64,000 bases of DNA from Meghimatium bilineatum (GCA_034231615.1 CM067312.1:7613747-7677746); one strand, 5' to 3'. Counted from the first letter of the stretch, positions 41,204-51,823 are shown. Notes: generated from the letters alone by a model not told the origin. Made by a program: numbers and translations.

Positions 41204-42431
41204 TTGTTTGTTTGTTTTGAGTTCACTCCATTGTAACCATCACGGATATCCGTGCGATTTCCGCCGGGAGCGTGATTACGTTGTGCCACCGTTATGCGCC
41301 TTGTAGGCCTAGCACATCCGATTTCGGCATTCCTTGACAATTCGGGTGGGCTACCCTTAGCCTGTGACAGCCTCTATATCTGTCTCCAGGCACGCGTAGT
41401 GGCGTCTCTTCGCCCAGACGATTTTTGCTCTCGTCTGACTCGCACGAGGTGTTCCACTGTCTATGAACTTGCCTCGTGTAATTGGACGTGCTGTGCCTGT
41501 GCCAATTTGGTACTGAACCGTTTCTCATCCGTGAGCCTGGTTCCCTAAGGGGAAGAACTCAACAAAGGAGTTGGACCCTGGCTCTTTCGCCCTCTTAGCC
41601 GAGGTGTCATTCACCGACATCGTGTACACCTTGTCCAAGTTCGAGTCTCATACCACTCGTTTGAGAGCAAGGCGTTCTCGAGCTAAGCGTCCTTGTTCCA
41701 ATAGCGCCTGAGCCCATCATGTACTGAACCCATTCTCTCTTCTAGTGTACTTCCGGTATAGGAAACCTTGACAGTAGAGTTGGGCCAGGACTACCATCGT
41801 TGTCCCTTTCTTGCCTAAGCCCATTGGGTACAGAACCCTTTCTCTTCGCGAGCATATTTCCGATTTAGGAAGACTCGACATTAGAGTTGGATTAGGTCTT
41901 CTTGCTTTACCAAACGCCAATGAATGGGTCTTGGTCTCTGTCTGTAAGGAACACAGGTAACTAGAATCTCGACTCGAGCTGACGGAGCTTGTAGTTCCCA
42001 TTTCCTATGGACTTTTCACTTTCTATTTGCAGTTCGCGCTGCCCTCTAGCGCTGTTCTGCTCTTTCATTGTTTCATTGTATTCGGTATGAAATCTATTTG
42101 TCTCTCGCCATGCATCTACCTTTACGTGCATTTTACATTGGCCGCCCCTCCAATGTTCGGACTGGACTGACTTGCTTCACTGTATGTCGACAGTGACGCT
42201 ATATGTGGTGATGCTGGTGGTGTCGCAGATATTGTCTGTCTCTTGTGCAGTCAAATCTCTTTTCATCTGCTACCTCCACATTCTCGGACACGATCGCCAA
42301 ATGATTTGGCCAGAATCAGCTCAAGCTGCTGTATTTCTGTTTCCAGGGTGCACCGCGTGGAGGTACATTTGGGATCTTGGTTATCTGCTAACCCTGGGTC
42401 CGCCTAGAGCAATGCGTTCCCTTTGCACCCC
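41204..42431 (-). mobile_element. 1.2-kb retroposon-like insertion with 12-bp target duplication
   Basis: Flanked by ACGTACGAGGTT at 41192-41203 and 42432-42443, it interrupts a tandem array. Its left edge, read on the minus strand, ends GTGAACTCAAAACAAACAAA, an AAAC-type tail, so the 3' end is on the left. Base composition is visibly richer in G and C than both flanks. Three diverged direct repeats lie inside (near 41510, 41721 and 41830: GTACTGAACC ... GAGTTGGACC). Minus frames of 94 codons (41717-42001) and 78 codons (41292-41528) contain related text (NGSVPNWHRHS, GSVHDGLRRYW in a neighbouring frame). I recognise no protein family. It could be a processed copy of a host transcript. Confidence 0.5.
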
Positions 42432-42584
42432 ACGTACGAGGTTGAATAGTTGATTGCTGTAAATCTTTAATATAACCAAATTACAATAACGTCAGCAGTT
42501 GAAAAGTTGATTGTTGTAACTCTCTGATATAACCCTAATTTCACTGGCGTCAGCAGTTGAAATCGTTGATTGCTGTCCGCGACT

Positions 42585-42735
42585 GCTTATTCGTCTAGAG
42601 ATATGGCTTATAGCTCCCATGTATCGGGTCGACCCAGCCTTAAATGTGTACCGGATTAATCCGGAAAGTAAAGACTGCGAGGGAGACGAGATGGCTACCG
42701 CCCTCATTTGCAGAGCCTCTGAAATGTGAGATCGC
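42585..42735 (+). mobile_element. tRNA-derived SINE body
   Basis: GGGTCGACCCAGCCTTAAAT, GTGTACCGGATTAATCCGGA, AAGTAAAGACTGCGAGGG and ATGGCTACCGCCCTCATTTG. Same body as 1-178 (reversed) and 58745-58862. The head is not clear. Confidence 0.6.
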
Positions 42736-43059
42736 TAACATCTCACACCCCTACGGCAATTAATAAATGATATGGGTTACTTTACTTTTAACTTTATGGC
42801 TTATAGCGCAGCCAACCACCAGACATGGAAGGTACCTACCCTCCGTAAATGGAGGCCGCTCCACTATCCGACACCTGTGGAGGCGCCTGTTATGGGATAG
42901 TCGCTCCCCCCCCCCCCCCAGGGTTTTTTGTATGTATGAAAGAAAAAAACCACAGTCTTTACAGGAAGTGGACACCTGGACCTCACAGGTATGAGACAAA
43001 CTCTCAATGTGCATTTTTCTCCCTTTTTTAATAAATGGGATGACGTTTTGTCTGAAAAA
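42736..43059. other. Spacer, no gene recognised
   Basis: A C-run at 42906-42920. Short frames on both strands (60-84 codons) overlap each other and are not credible. Confidence 0.35.
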
Positions 43060-43285
43060 TCGTTAACGGAGGGATTTTACAAACATAAACATAGTTAAGG
43101 GAGGGATTCTTATCCACACAAAAAAATCGTTAAGGGAGGGATTTTATTCCACATAAAACTCGTTTGAGATTGATTTTACCCACATAAAATGGGGCTAAGG
43201 TAGGGGCTTTACCCACATAAAATGAGAATAAGGGAGGGATTTTTACCCAGATAAAATGGATAAGTGAGGGATTTTACCCCTATTT
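43060..43285. repeat. Degenerate 30-36-bp repeat, about 7 copies
   Basis: Units share TTAAGGGAGGGATTTTA followed by a CCACATAAAA block, with indels between copies. Confidence 0.75.
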
Positions 43286-43350
43286 GGATAAGTGGAGCGC
43301 ATGGCCAAGTGGTCAGAACGGTTTTCTCAAACCCTCCAGGTCCACGTTTG
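43285..43350 (+). mobile_element. tRNA-like SINE head
   Basis: GTGGAGCGCATGGCCAAGTG followed by GTCAGAACGG. TGGCCAAGTGGTC is a strong A-box of the Leu/Ser tRNA kind. The B-box position holds GGTCCACGTTTGG, so it is decayed. Confidence 0.5.
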
Positions 43351-44884
43351 GTACAGTATTTTTTTCTTTTGGAGGTACAATCAAATTCCTTTCTGTACCT
43401 TTCGCGGTGTCTCATATGGCAATAGAAAACCTTCACAGGAAAACATGCAGTAAGGAAAGTTGTTTTTTTCTCTTTAGATTATATTCCTAACATTCGTATT
43501 CTGATATGCTAAGGGAGGCAATTCTTATCTACCGTCTTGTCTTAATGGCAACACCAGACTAAAGGTGGTCTCCAGATCCGAGGACTTGACCTTAAAACCT
43601 TTAGGCAGAGATTTACTAGATAAACTAGTCACCATCTGCCTCGCACAATAGGAATGAACAACTGAATTATGTGTCTGGCGAGTCAATTTTAAGGTCAGAT
43701 ATTTGATTCTATAGAAACCAGGTCTTAGAGAGTTATAGATTCCTCAGTGATTATAGCTTACACCTGATGACCTGTCGTCTCACCTGTAAGTTTTGTAGAA
43801 AGGGCAAGGAAAGCAGACCGTGTTTGAGATTTTAGCTAGATCAGGGTTGACTAACTAACGGCCCGGTGCAGAATTAGGTCCTAGACAACATACTTTGCGG
43901 CCAGTAAAAAATAAATTGTTGCCTTCTTCTTCCGGTGCCTGTTAATACAATAACAAATATCGATGGTGTATTAAACCATCTTCAAGTAACTGAAGTAGGA
44001 AGCATGAGGATACATTAAAAATTCTCGAGGTTGGATGTGGTTAGTCAAGTACGGAAAAATCCATTTACTTGAGTTGCAACACGATTCGGTGCCGCTATGA
44101 CGGAACTGGTTCAATTCCCGTCAGCGTCAAGAATAAACCATCTTCTGATATCTCCTGCAGTTCTGCTTGTCTCCAGGCGTATTGGCATTGCTTTTTCCTT
44201 CGTATCAATCAACAAAACTAAGTGGAGGTTATTGCAAATGGGCAAGGAACTACTTTCTCGATAAAATCCTCCAGGCAGGTAGTCATGTATGAAAAGTACC
44301 GACTATCAGTCAGCAATTTGTGTTCGTCTTCTTCTTGACTGTCTGTGAAGACGCAAAAAGACCATCACTTTCTGTTTTAATTCTCAAACTCCTGCAAGTT
44401 AACAGTATGAAGTCCAGATAACGGAATGAACTCATACAGCATCAGTGAAGCAGACATTTTGATATGGATAGATTTTCGTGAATGCTTGCTCAAAGAGAAT
44501 GTCTACAAGTAGGTACATGGGTGGTCTTCATTTTTCCTTTATATTTCATCTGTTTAGTGTTTTATGCCTTTTTTTCTGTCTCTAGCTTGGTTATCAAGCC
44601 CCTGAAGTTTAGAGTACAGAATGCACCGAGTTATTCATAACAACTTTTCGGCGATATCTGCGTCTTTCCGTCTGACACATCCGACTTCAGCATGGCTTAT
44701 TAGTGTTAGTCACTTTTTAGTGTTAGTTTTCGTTTCTCTCCCCTTCTGGCTCCGGTAACACGTGGTTGTGTTTAGTTTCTCACTATCATGAAAGAATGTT
44801 CTGACTTTCTATACTGATCAAGTTTACTTGTTTGCAGCTATCAATATCAACATATCAGAGAGGTTGAAACCCATAATTGATGAT
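43351..44884. other. Spacer with SINE remnants
   Basis: 44060-44140 has a B-box-like GGTTCAATTCCCGTC on the plus strand. 44345-44440 (TTCTCAAACTCCTGCAAGTT ... GTCCAGATAACGGAATGA) and 44570-44715 (CTCTAGCTTGGTTATCAAGC ... GACACATCCGACTTCAGCAT) are reversed remnants of the GAA-tailed family. 43850-43920 has GGCCCGGTGCAG text like hAT MITEs. No gene. Confidence 0.4.
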
Positions 44885-45160
44885 CAGATATCCAGTTAAT
44901 GAGATAATCAGATATCCAGTTAATAAGATATCCAGTAAATGAAATAATCAGATATCCAGTAAATGAAATTATCAGATATCGAGTAAATGAAATAATCAGA
45001 TATCCAGTAAATGAAATTATCAGATATCCAGTAAATGAAATAATCAGATATCCAGTAAATGAAATAATCAGAAATCCAGTAAATGAAATAATCAGATATT
45101 CAGTAAATCAAATAATCAGATATTCAGTAAATCAAATAATCAGATATTATTGGAAAATCA
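44885..45160. repeat. 24-bp minisatellite, about 11 copies
   Basis: TCCAGTAAATGAAATAATCA plus GATA. A short AT microsatellite follows at 45181-45199. Confidence 0.9.
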
Positions 45161-45299
45161 AGATCAGTATTACAGTAAAGATATATATATATATATATTC
45201 AGATCGCTAGTGTTAAGTATACTTTAATACGGATGTAACAGCTGGACACTCACTGCAGGAACAGAAAAAAAGGATTCCATATTTTGAAAATAATTGCTA

Positions 45300-45780
45300 C
45301 AGAATTAGCTATATAGTACACAAGACAAGTATTTTTGTTCGTCAGTAAATAAACAAGCTGGTTATCAAGAACATTTTGGCAGTGGTAGAACAAGGTAAAC
45401 TTGTTTGGTTTGCAAATGTAACGATATACGACTCACTTTATAAAATAGTTTTGCAAGGAAAAATCGAGGGTTGAAGAAGACGAGACTGCGAGAGAAAAAC
45501 GTGGCTAGGTAACATCAAGTATAGGTAACATCAAGATAGGTAACATCAAGGATAGGTAACATCACAGATAGGTAACACCAAGGATAGGTAACATCAAGAT
45601 AGGTAACATCAAGGATAGGTAACATCACAGATAGATAACACCAAGGATAGGTAACATCAAGGATAGGTAACATCAAGGATAGGTAGCATCAAGGATAGGT
45701 AACATCAAGGAATGGTATAGACATGATATAGACCAACATTCTAACCTCTCGACCATGCGCTACACAACCATATGTTGTCA
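45300..45780 (+). mobile_element. LINE C-terminal fragment containing an internal array
   Basis: The forward frame reads KLVWFANVTIYDSLYKIVLQ, GKIEG, a stop, RRRDCERKTWLGNIK at about 45480-45519, matching the HDSLSK-type tail (WFGHVxRHDSLSKTILQGTIEGGRRRG ... KxWxDNIKEW). The array at 45507-45718 follows at GNIK. On its far side the text resumes as NIKEWYRHD (about 45705-45735), the normal continuation NIKEW. The array has therefore expanded inside the LINE fragment. Confidence 0.75.
45507..45718. repeat. 16-bp minisatellite born inside a LINE
   Basis: About 13 units of AGGTAACATCAAGGAT. GGTAACATCAAG is the Gly-Asn-Ile-Lys codon run of the surrounding LINE. The extra GATA of each unit is not LINE sequence. 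Units with AAGATAGG and CACAGATAGG recur in an ordered pattern. Confidence 0.9.
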
Positions 45781-46455
45781 CTGGAAAAATATAGTTGCTT
45801 AAGATTTTATTTTTCTGTTTGAAACTTAATTTTAAGTGTTTTGTGGGGCTAATCTTGTTGTGCTATTGCTAATCTTTTTCTATTCTCTACTGAGCAATCT
45901 CCTGTGGTGTGATGGTCGACCAAAGATATTCCTAGTATTTCTAGTTGGTCTTTGTCAATGATTATTGTAGATGCGAGTTCATTTCTGTTAATATGCATTA
46001 TTTTTTGGCATGTTTTTGTATTGAGAAAACGATTGTGTGCCTCACTGTGATGTTTGTGACATAACAGACATCAACGTAAGATTGTGTGTCTCGCTGTGAT
46101 GTTTGTGACATAACAGACATCAACTTAAGACTGTGTGCCTCACTGTGATGTTTGTGACATAACAGACATCAACTTAAGACTGTGTGCCTCACTGTGATGT
46201 TTGTGACATAACAGACATCAACTTAAGACTGTGTGCCTCACTGTGATGTTTGTGACATAACAGACATCAACTTAAGAATGTGTGCCTCACTGTGATGTTT
46301 GTGACATAACAGACATCAACTTAAGACTGTGTGCCTCACTGTGATGTTTGTGACATAACAGACATCAACTTAAGACTGTGTGCCTCAGTGTGATGTTTGT
46401 GACATAACAGGCATCAACTGACATAATCATGTATTTGAAAGCTACCCACAGTTAG
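45780..46455 (-). mobile_element. LINE reverse transcriptase fragment containing an internal array
   Basis: Minus strand, right to left. HDYVS, a stop, then CLLCHKHHTEAH (46375-46440) looks like a damaged D(F/Y)ADDxxLLSxxH catalytic region. The array 46032-46420 follows. On its other side comes HHSEAHNRFLNTKTCQKIMH, INRNELASTIIIDKDQLEIL and GDCSVENRKRLAIAQQ (45840-46035), the normal downstream text (INxKKTKIMHINR ... EIxKRIAIAxxxF). The fragment is interrupted only by its own expanded segment. Confidence 0.65.
46032..46420. repeat. 49-bp minisatellite born inside a reverse transcriptase
   Basis: Eight units of TGTGTGCCTCACTGTGATGT, TTGTGACATAACAGACATCA, ACTTAAGAC with very few differences. 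On the minus strand each unit includes the codons CLLCHKHHSEAH of the surrounding LINE. 49 is not a multiple of three, so the frame rotates between units. Confidence 0.9.
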
Positions 46456-46714
46456 GAAAATACACCACATAGAAATACGAAGTATGAAAACATTCACAAT
46501 CTGTCCTCCATCTGCTATGATTGTATCACCACTCAAATATATGTCCTCTTAAAAAATTAAACATTAAATAAATCGAGAGAAAAAAGAAAAAGGAAAAGGA
46601 TTTTTTTTTCAAGGAATCCTTCTCTCCCTTTCAGAGCACTAGACTAAGTAACGATGTATATGTTAGGTGAAAAACAAGCAAAACATGTCTACCAATAATG
46701 AAAACAAGGGAAGT

Positions 46715-46905
46715 AGGTTTACAAATCATGGAAACAAGGGGGGGGGGAATTGGGGGGGGGGGGGTTATTAGTCATGAAAGCAAGGGAGGTAAGTTTACTA
46801 ATCATGAAAGCAAAGGAGGTAAGCTTATTAATCATGAAAACAAGGGAGGTAAGTTTACTAATCATGAAAACAAGGGAGGTAAGTTTACTAATCATGAAGA
46901 TGTAT
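46715..46905. repeat. 30-bp repeat, about 6 copies
   Basis: AATCATGAAAACAAGGGAGG plus TAAGTTTACT. The second unit is distorted by G-runs at 46738-46746 and 46754-46764. Confidence 0.85.
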
Positions 46906-48029
46906 AAATGGAAGTATAGTGACAACTGAGAACACAACAGTAACTAAGATCTTTTGAGCGAAGCGTCGCCTTATTCTAGGGTTTTTTAAAGTGCCATTTC
47001 AGTGATTCATAAAATTTAGTAACTTGTGCTTTTACATTCCATCTTCCAATGAGAGCAGTCCTTCTGCTGGACCATCTCTATAGAATACATATGGTCGAAA
47101 TTGGGAAAAACATTTGTCGTAACACGACGAATTTGACTTTCCCAGTGATTTTCATTGGCTTTGGACTCAAAGAACACAAAGTGACCAATGAAATTACAGA
47201 AAAAGTCAAATTCGACACTTTAGATGGATGGATTTGGATGAGATCGCAGGACTGTGTAATTTACGAAAGCCACGCCAGTGGTATATATACCATGTAACCT
47301 GTTTCAATTTGAGAAATAGATTGCGCAATGAGAGTCGGTGAGTACAATAAAATTGCCACCTTATCGAATTGGGACAGTGTGAGGCCTAAGGCTGTTGACA
47401 CCAGGGTCGAAGAGTGATTTTAGTGGTCACTGAATTAAGATGGACACTCGGTGAATGGGACTGGAATCAGACTACTGGACAATGCCGCGTGATCTATAAA
47501 ACCACGGTCTCACGACAGGTTATAAATCAGAACAAACCCCGGAGGTGTTAGAATGTATGCACGAGTTATCCAGCTTGAGGAACTGGTCGAGCCGTGATAT
47601 CTAAACGGAAGCCACTACAAGATTGGATAAGGTTGACATTGCTTTCCCAACGTGCTAATTCAGTTCAGATATAAGGGTCATCACCTTGACGGCAATTGAT
47701 CTCAACTAAACACTCCCTGTATCTTGTCTTGGTGGTGGTCAAAATAACAGACTTGAAGCACATCTCTCGGTTCCATGATGGGTAAGTGTAAAACTCGTGT
47801 CCGGAGACAATCCAAAACTGGAAATGGGTGGGGCGGGGGGGGGGGGGGGGGAGGGGGGGGAGGAGGGATGGACAATGTGAAAATAAACGGAAATATTTAC
47901 AAGCGTCACCAATATTAGTTAAAATACTATCAGCGACACAGCGACAGATGACGTTTCGACTAAAATCCGTCATCATGACTAAATGACAACAAAGGAAATT
48001 AACAACACATTAAACTTACGAAGACTTCC
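46906..48029. other. Spacer with a foldback and a dispersed motif
   Basis: G-runs at 47832-47867. 47890-47970 (minus strand TTTTAGTCGAAACGTCATCT, GTCGCTGTGTCGCTG) is the partner of the repeat at 23955-24045. An 82-codon frame at 47049-47297 spans the foldback listed separately and is not credible. Confidence 0.4.
47126..47215. repeat. Foldback, about 33-bp arms
   Basis: The left arm GACGAATTTGACTTTCCCAG ... TTTTCATTGG (47126-47159) and the right arm CCAATGAAATTACAGAAAAA then GTCAAATTCG (47185-47214) pair with few mismatches around a 24-base loop. The same ATTTTCATTGG word ends the arms at 24640 and 37818, suggesting a small foldback MITE family. Confidence 0.6.
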
Positions 48030-48560
48030 GAGGTTTATATTTTCAAGCTACTATGAATAGGGACGTGTTGGCCGACACATAAACAGCAACGACATACACG
48101 TTGCAGAGGTATGTAAATTTCTCGAAAACCACAGACATTAATAAGTGTCAGAATGGCTCAACACTACAATAACCAAATTAAGTCTACATGTAATCAGACA
48201 CAAACATAAACAAGGTAACTTCTGATGTGACATGAGTTCATGAATAATATAATATAGAAGCATCGATTAATTATTAACATAGAAAAAGTACACAGCAAAC
48301 AGAATGTAAACAAGGCCCGCACAGATGACACCTACTCGCCTTGCAATTTTAGTCGATACGTTGTCCTTATTAGACCACAGAGCATCCTTTAAAAAAGATA
48401 TGATTTTAGTCAATATTTCCAACGTGTATATTCTCAAGCTGCTATGAATATGTACCGGTCCACCATAACACAGACAACAAGAATAACATTCATACACATA
48501 CATACACACACACACACACTGACCAGGTATATAAGATCTGGAGGACCACAAACATTTAAT
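48030..48560. repeat. Diverged direct duplication
   Basis: 48028-48140 (AGGTTTATATTTTCAAGCTA, CTATGAATAGGGACGTG, CAGAGGTATGTAAATTTCTC) aligns with 48418-48555 (ACGTGTATATTCTCAAGCTG, CTATGAATATGTACCGG, CCAGGTATATAAGATCTGG). The offset is about 390-405 bp. A CA microsatellite (48506-48520) lies in the second copy. Confidence 0.55.
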
Positions 48561-48689
48561 ACAAGTATAGTAACTTGCTTCCGTTTCTTCTGATAGATTT
48601 AATGAATGTTTACAAATAGATTTAATGGTTCGTATATTAATGAGACCGAATAGCGCATACTATTATTAAATGTTTGTTTATGTCACGAC

Positions 48690-49640
48690 TATCCTGGGGT
48701 ATAATACAATTTCTATCCTTGGGTATAATGTCACGTCTATCGTTGGGTATAATGTCACGTATATCCTCGGGTATAATGTCATGTCTATCCTCGGGTATAA
48801 TGTTCGTCTATCCTTGGGTATAATGCCACGTCTATCTTTGGGTATAATGTCCGTCCATCCTTGGGTATAATGTCTCGTCTATCCTTGGGTATAATGTCAC
48901 GTCTATCCTTGGGTATAATGTCACGTCTATCCTTGGGTATAATGCCATGTCTATCCTTGGGTATAATGTCACGTCTATCCTCGGGTATAATGTCACGTCT
49001 ATCCTCGGGTATAATGTTCGTCCATCCTTGGGTATAATGTCACGTCTATCCTTGGGTATAATGTCACGTCTATCCTTGGGTATAATGTCACGTCTATCCT
49101 CGGGTATAATGTTCGTCCATCCTTGGGTATAATGTCACGTCTATCCTTGGGTATAATGTCACGTCTATCGTTGGGTATAATGTCACGTATATCCTCGGGT
49201 ATAATGTCATGTCTATCCTCGGGTATAATGTTCGTCTATCCTTGGGTATAATGCCACGTCTATCTTTGGGTATAATGTCCGTCCATCCTTGGGTATAATG
49301 TCTCGTCTATCCTTGGGTATAATGTCACGTCTATCCTTGGGTATAATGTCACGTCTATCCTTGGGTATAATGCCATGTCTATCCTTGGGTATAATGTCAC
49401 GTCTATCCTCGGGTATAATGTCACGTCTATCCTCGGGTATAATGTTCGTCCATCCTTGGGTATAATGTCACGTCTATCCTTGGGTATAATGTCACGTCTA
49501 TCCTTGGGTATAATGTCACGTCTATCCTCGGGTATAATGTTCGTCCATCCTTGGGTATAATGTCACGTCTATCCTTGGGTATAATGTCACGTCTATCCTT
49601 GGGTGTAATGTCACGTCTATCCTTGGGTGTAATGGTCATA
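48690..49640. repeat. 24-bp minisatellite with 428-bp block duplication
   Basis: About 40 units of TATCCTTGGGTATAATGTCA plus CGTC. A distinctive CGTTGGG unit at 48741 recurs at 49169, exactly 428 bp on. The 61-residue frames at 48947-49132 and 49375-49560 encode identical sequences, also 428 bp apart. A whole block, longer than the basic unit, was duplicated very recently. Confidence 0.95.
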
Positions 49641-49659
49641 CAGACAAATTCAATCTCCT

Positions 49660-49795
49660 TATTCTTCTGTTTTCGGTCTCAAACTCCTACTTGTGAGCAG
49701 GTTGTAGTCTACAGAATGGAATTTAGTTCTGTTTACAGATGTTCTGCAATATTACCATTTCTGGCCTGACACATCCGACTTCAGTTTGGTCACTT
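49660..49795 (-). mobile_element. GAA-tailed SINE-like element, fragment
   Basis: Plus-strand words TTCTTCTGTTTTCGGTCTCA, AACTCCTACTTGTGAGCAGG, TTGTAGTCTACAGAATGGAA and GGCCTGACACATCCGACTTC mark a reversed copy. Confidence 0.65.
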
Positions 49796-49974
49796 TAACC
49801 CTGCGTGAGATGTGACAGTCAAATCCACATCATAGCATCCATGGTAGTCTCTGATAACTTGTATGAACAGTAAAGAGTGTTGTTATTCCTTGCTCTGCTT
49901 TCGGATCCCGGTAACACACGAGCGATCAGCTATCTATATTCTGGCTCTGTATTTTATAGAATGTCTGATGTTGT

Positions 49975-50085
49975 CCTTCCACTGCTCTCCGGATCTGATG
50001 TTGTCCATCCACTGCTCTCCGGATCTGATGTTGTCCATCCATTGCTCTCTGGATCTGATGTTGTCCATCCATTGCTCTCTGAGTC
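49975..50085. repeat. 30-bp repeat, 4 copies
   Basis: TCTGATGTTGTCCATCCACT plus GCTCTCCGGA, four units. Confidence 0.9.
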
Positions 50086-50149
50086 TTCTTTGTCCCTATC
50101 AAGATCCCTATCTCTTAGCCTTTCATATTTGTCGTTAAATTAGCCAATC

Positions 50150-50700
50150 AGCCAAATAGTCATCCAACCTAAAACTAAGCAAATCAACCAGTCATTCAAC
50201 GAATCAACGAATCAACTAACCAACCAACCAACTAACCAACCAACCAACCAACCACCCAACCAACCAACCAACCAACCAACCAACCAACCAACTAACCAAC
50301 CAACCAAATAACCAACCAACTAACCAACCAACCAACCAACCAACCAACCAATTAACCAACCAACCAACTAACCAACCAACCAACCAACCAACTAACCAAC
50401 CAATTAACCAACCAACTAACCAACGAACCAACCAACCAACCAACCAACTAACCAACCAACTAATCAACCAATCATCTAACTAACCAACCAACCAACCAAC
50501 AAACCAACCAACCAACCAACTAACCAACCAATCAACCAACCAACTAACTAACCAACTTACCAGCCAACAAGCCACTCAACAAGTCTACCATCCAACCAAC
50601 TAACCAACCAACTTACCAGCCACTCAACAAACATACCATCCAAACTACCAACTAGCAATTCAGGAAAAAACCTAATCAATCAACATACCAACTAATCAAC
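50150..50700. repeat. CCAA/CTAA tetranucleotide tract
   Basis: Long imperfect (ACCA)n with scattered ACTA. On the minus strand it reads as Trp-Leu-Val-Gly repeats over 83 codons (50216-50467), a by-product. The edges, beyond 50530, are broken up. Confidence 0.95.
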
Positions 50701-51449
50701 TAAATCATTACAAAGAGTTGTAAATGTGTTTTCTCCCACCACAACCACATAAAATTCACCCACACTGTTTTCTCTCACTCCTCAACCACACTAAATTCTT
50801 ATCTGCTTCTTATCGCAGTCAACACATTCCATCTCTATTTGTTTTCTCTCAATTACATAAAACTCCGTCGTCAAATTTGCCCCTCATAGTTAAACAAATA
50901 CGTACCCTCTCATTATTAACAATATACCCGCGGCACAGTAATGCTCCTCAAAGTATCTCTCTGCCGCTTGTCTTTCTTCACCTCGTCCATCTATGCCGCT
51001 AGAACACAAACTGCTAATTTTGCGAGCTATGATGATAAACATTCAAACCGTTTTCTCCGCATTGAAGACACTTATCACGTTTCTTATCTCTCATCATAAG
51101 CTAAATGTAACTTCTTAATGTGAATTATCTACCCGTTGGTGTGATGTATTGAAACCGTCTCACATTCTTACCGTAATTTGTTCGTAATAGACTTCAGGCA
51201 GATCGGCAGTACAGCGCCATGTTAAGAAAATAATACACTTCAGGCAGATCGGTAGTACAGCGCCATGTTAAGAAAATAATGACAATCTATAGAACATAAA
51301 AATTGCATAGAACATTACTGCAGGCAAAAATAGTCTGGACTTATGTTGTATTGTATCTACTTTTGAGATATTGGAATGGGCTTGCGAATCTTACACAATG
51401 ATAGCATATTCTAATTTGTCTCTGATAAAAGCTATATGGAAAGCTGGCA
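50701..51449. other. Spacer with a 50-bp tandem pair
   Basis: ACTTCAGGCAGATCGGCAGT then ACAGCGCCATGTTAAGAAAA occurs at 51190-51230 and again at 51238-51278. 50720-51000 is pyrimidine-rich, giving a 92-codon frame of no known family. Confidence 0.4.
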
Positions 51450-51620
51450 TTGTGTTTCTTCTTCTTTAGTGTTCATTCTCAAACTCCTGCTCGATCTCTC
51501 TTGTATCAGGACAATCGTCCAAGTAGACTTCCAGCAGGATGTAGTGCAGAAAATGGAAATACGTTGTGTCGCCGCTTCATTAGCGCCAATGGTTCGACAT
51601 ATCCGTCTTCAGTGGTATTA
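51450..51620 (-). mobile_element. GAA-tailed SINE-like element
   Basis: Reversed: GTGTTTCTTCTTCTTTAGTG, TTCATTCTCAAACTCCTGCT, GACTTCCAGCAGGATGTAGT, TACGTTGTGTCGCCGCTTCA and CGACATATCCGTCTTCAGTG. Close to 26790-26944 along its full length. Confidence 0.7.
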
Positions 51621-51823
51621 ATTATAAATATATAGTTTAAAAAATATACGATGATTAGACATTATTCAACCTATCTACTGTGTCACATGCTCATTAACTT
51701 CTCGTGATTACCTGAATTGTACTCACCTCATGATTTGTGAGGTCATGTAAGAGATCAAGGTCAAAACAACTCGTGACATGTTTATGAGAATCCCATGAAA
51801 CTTGCTGAACACAAAATTCTCTG

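Noticed and set aside
50216-50467. Trp-Leu-Val-Gly repeat frame resembling a membrane protein
   Set aside because: Tetranucleotide CCAA repeat read on the minus strand.
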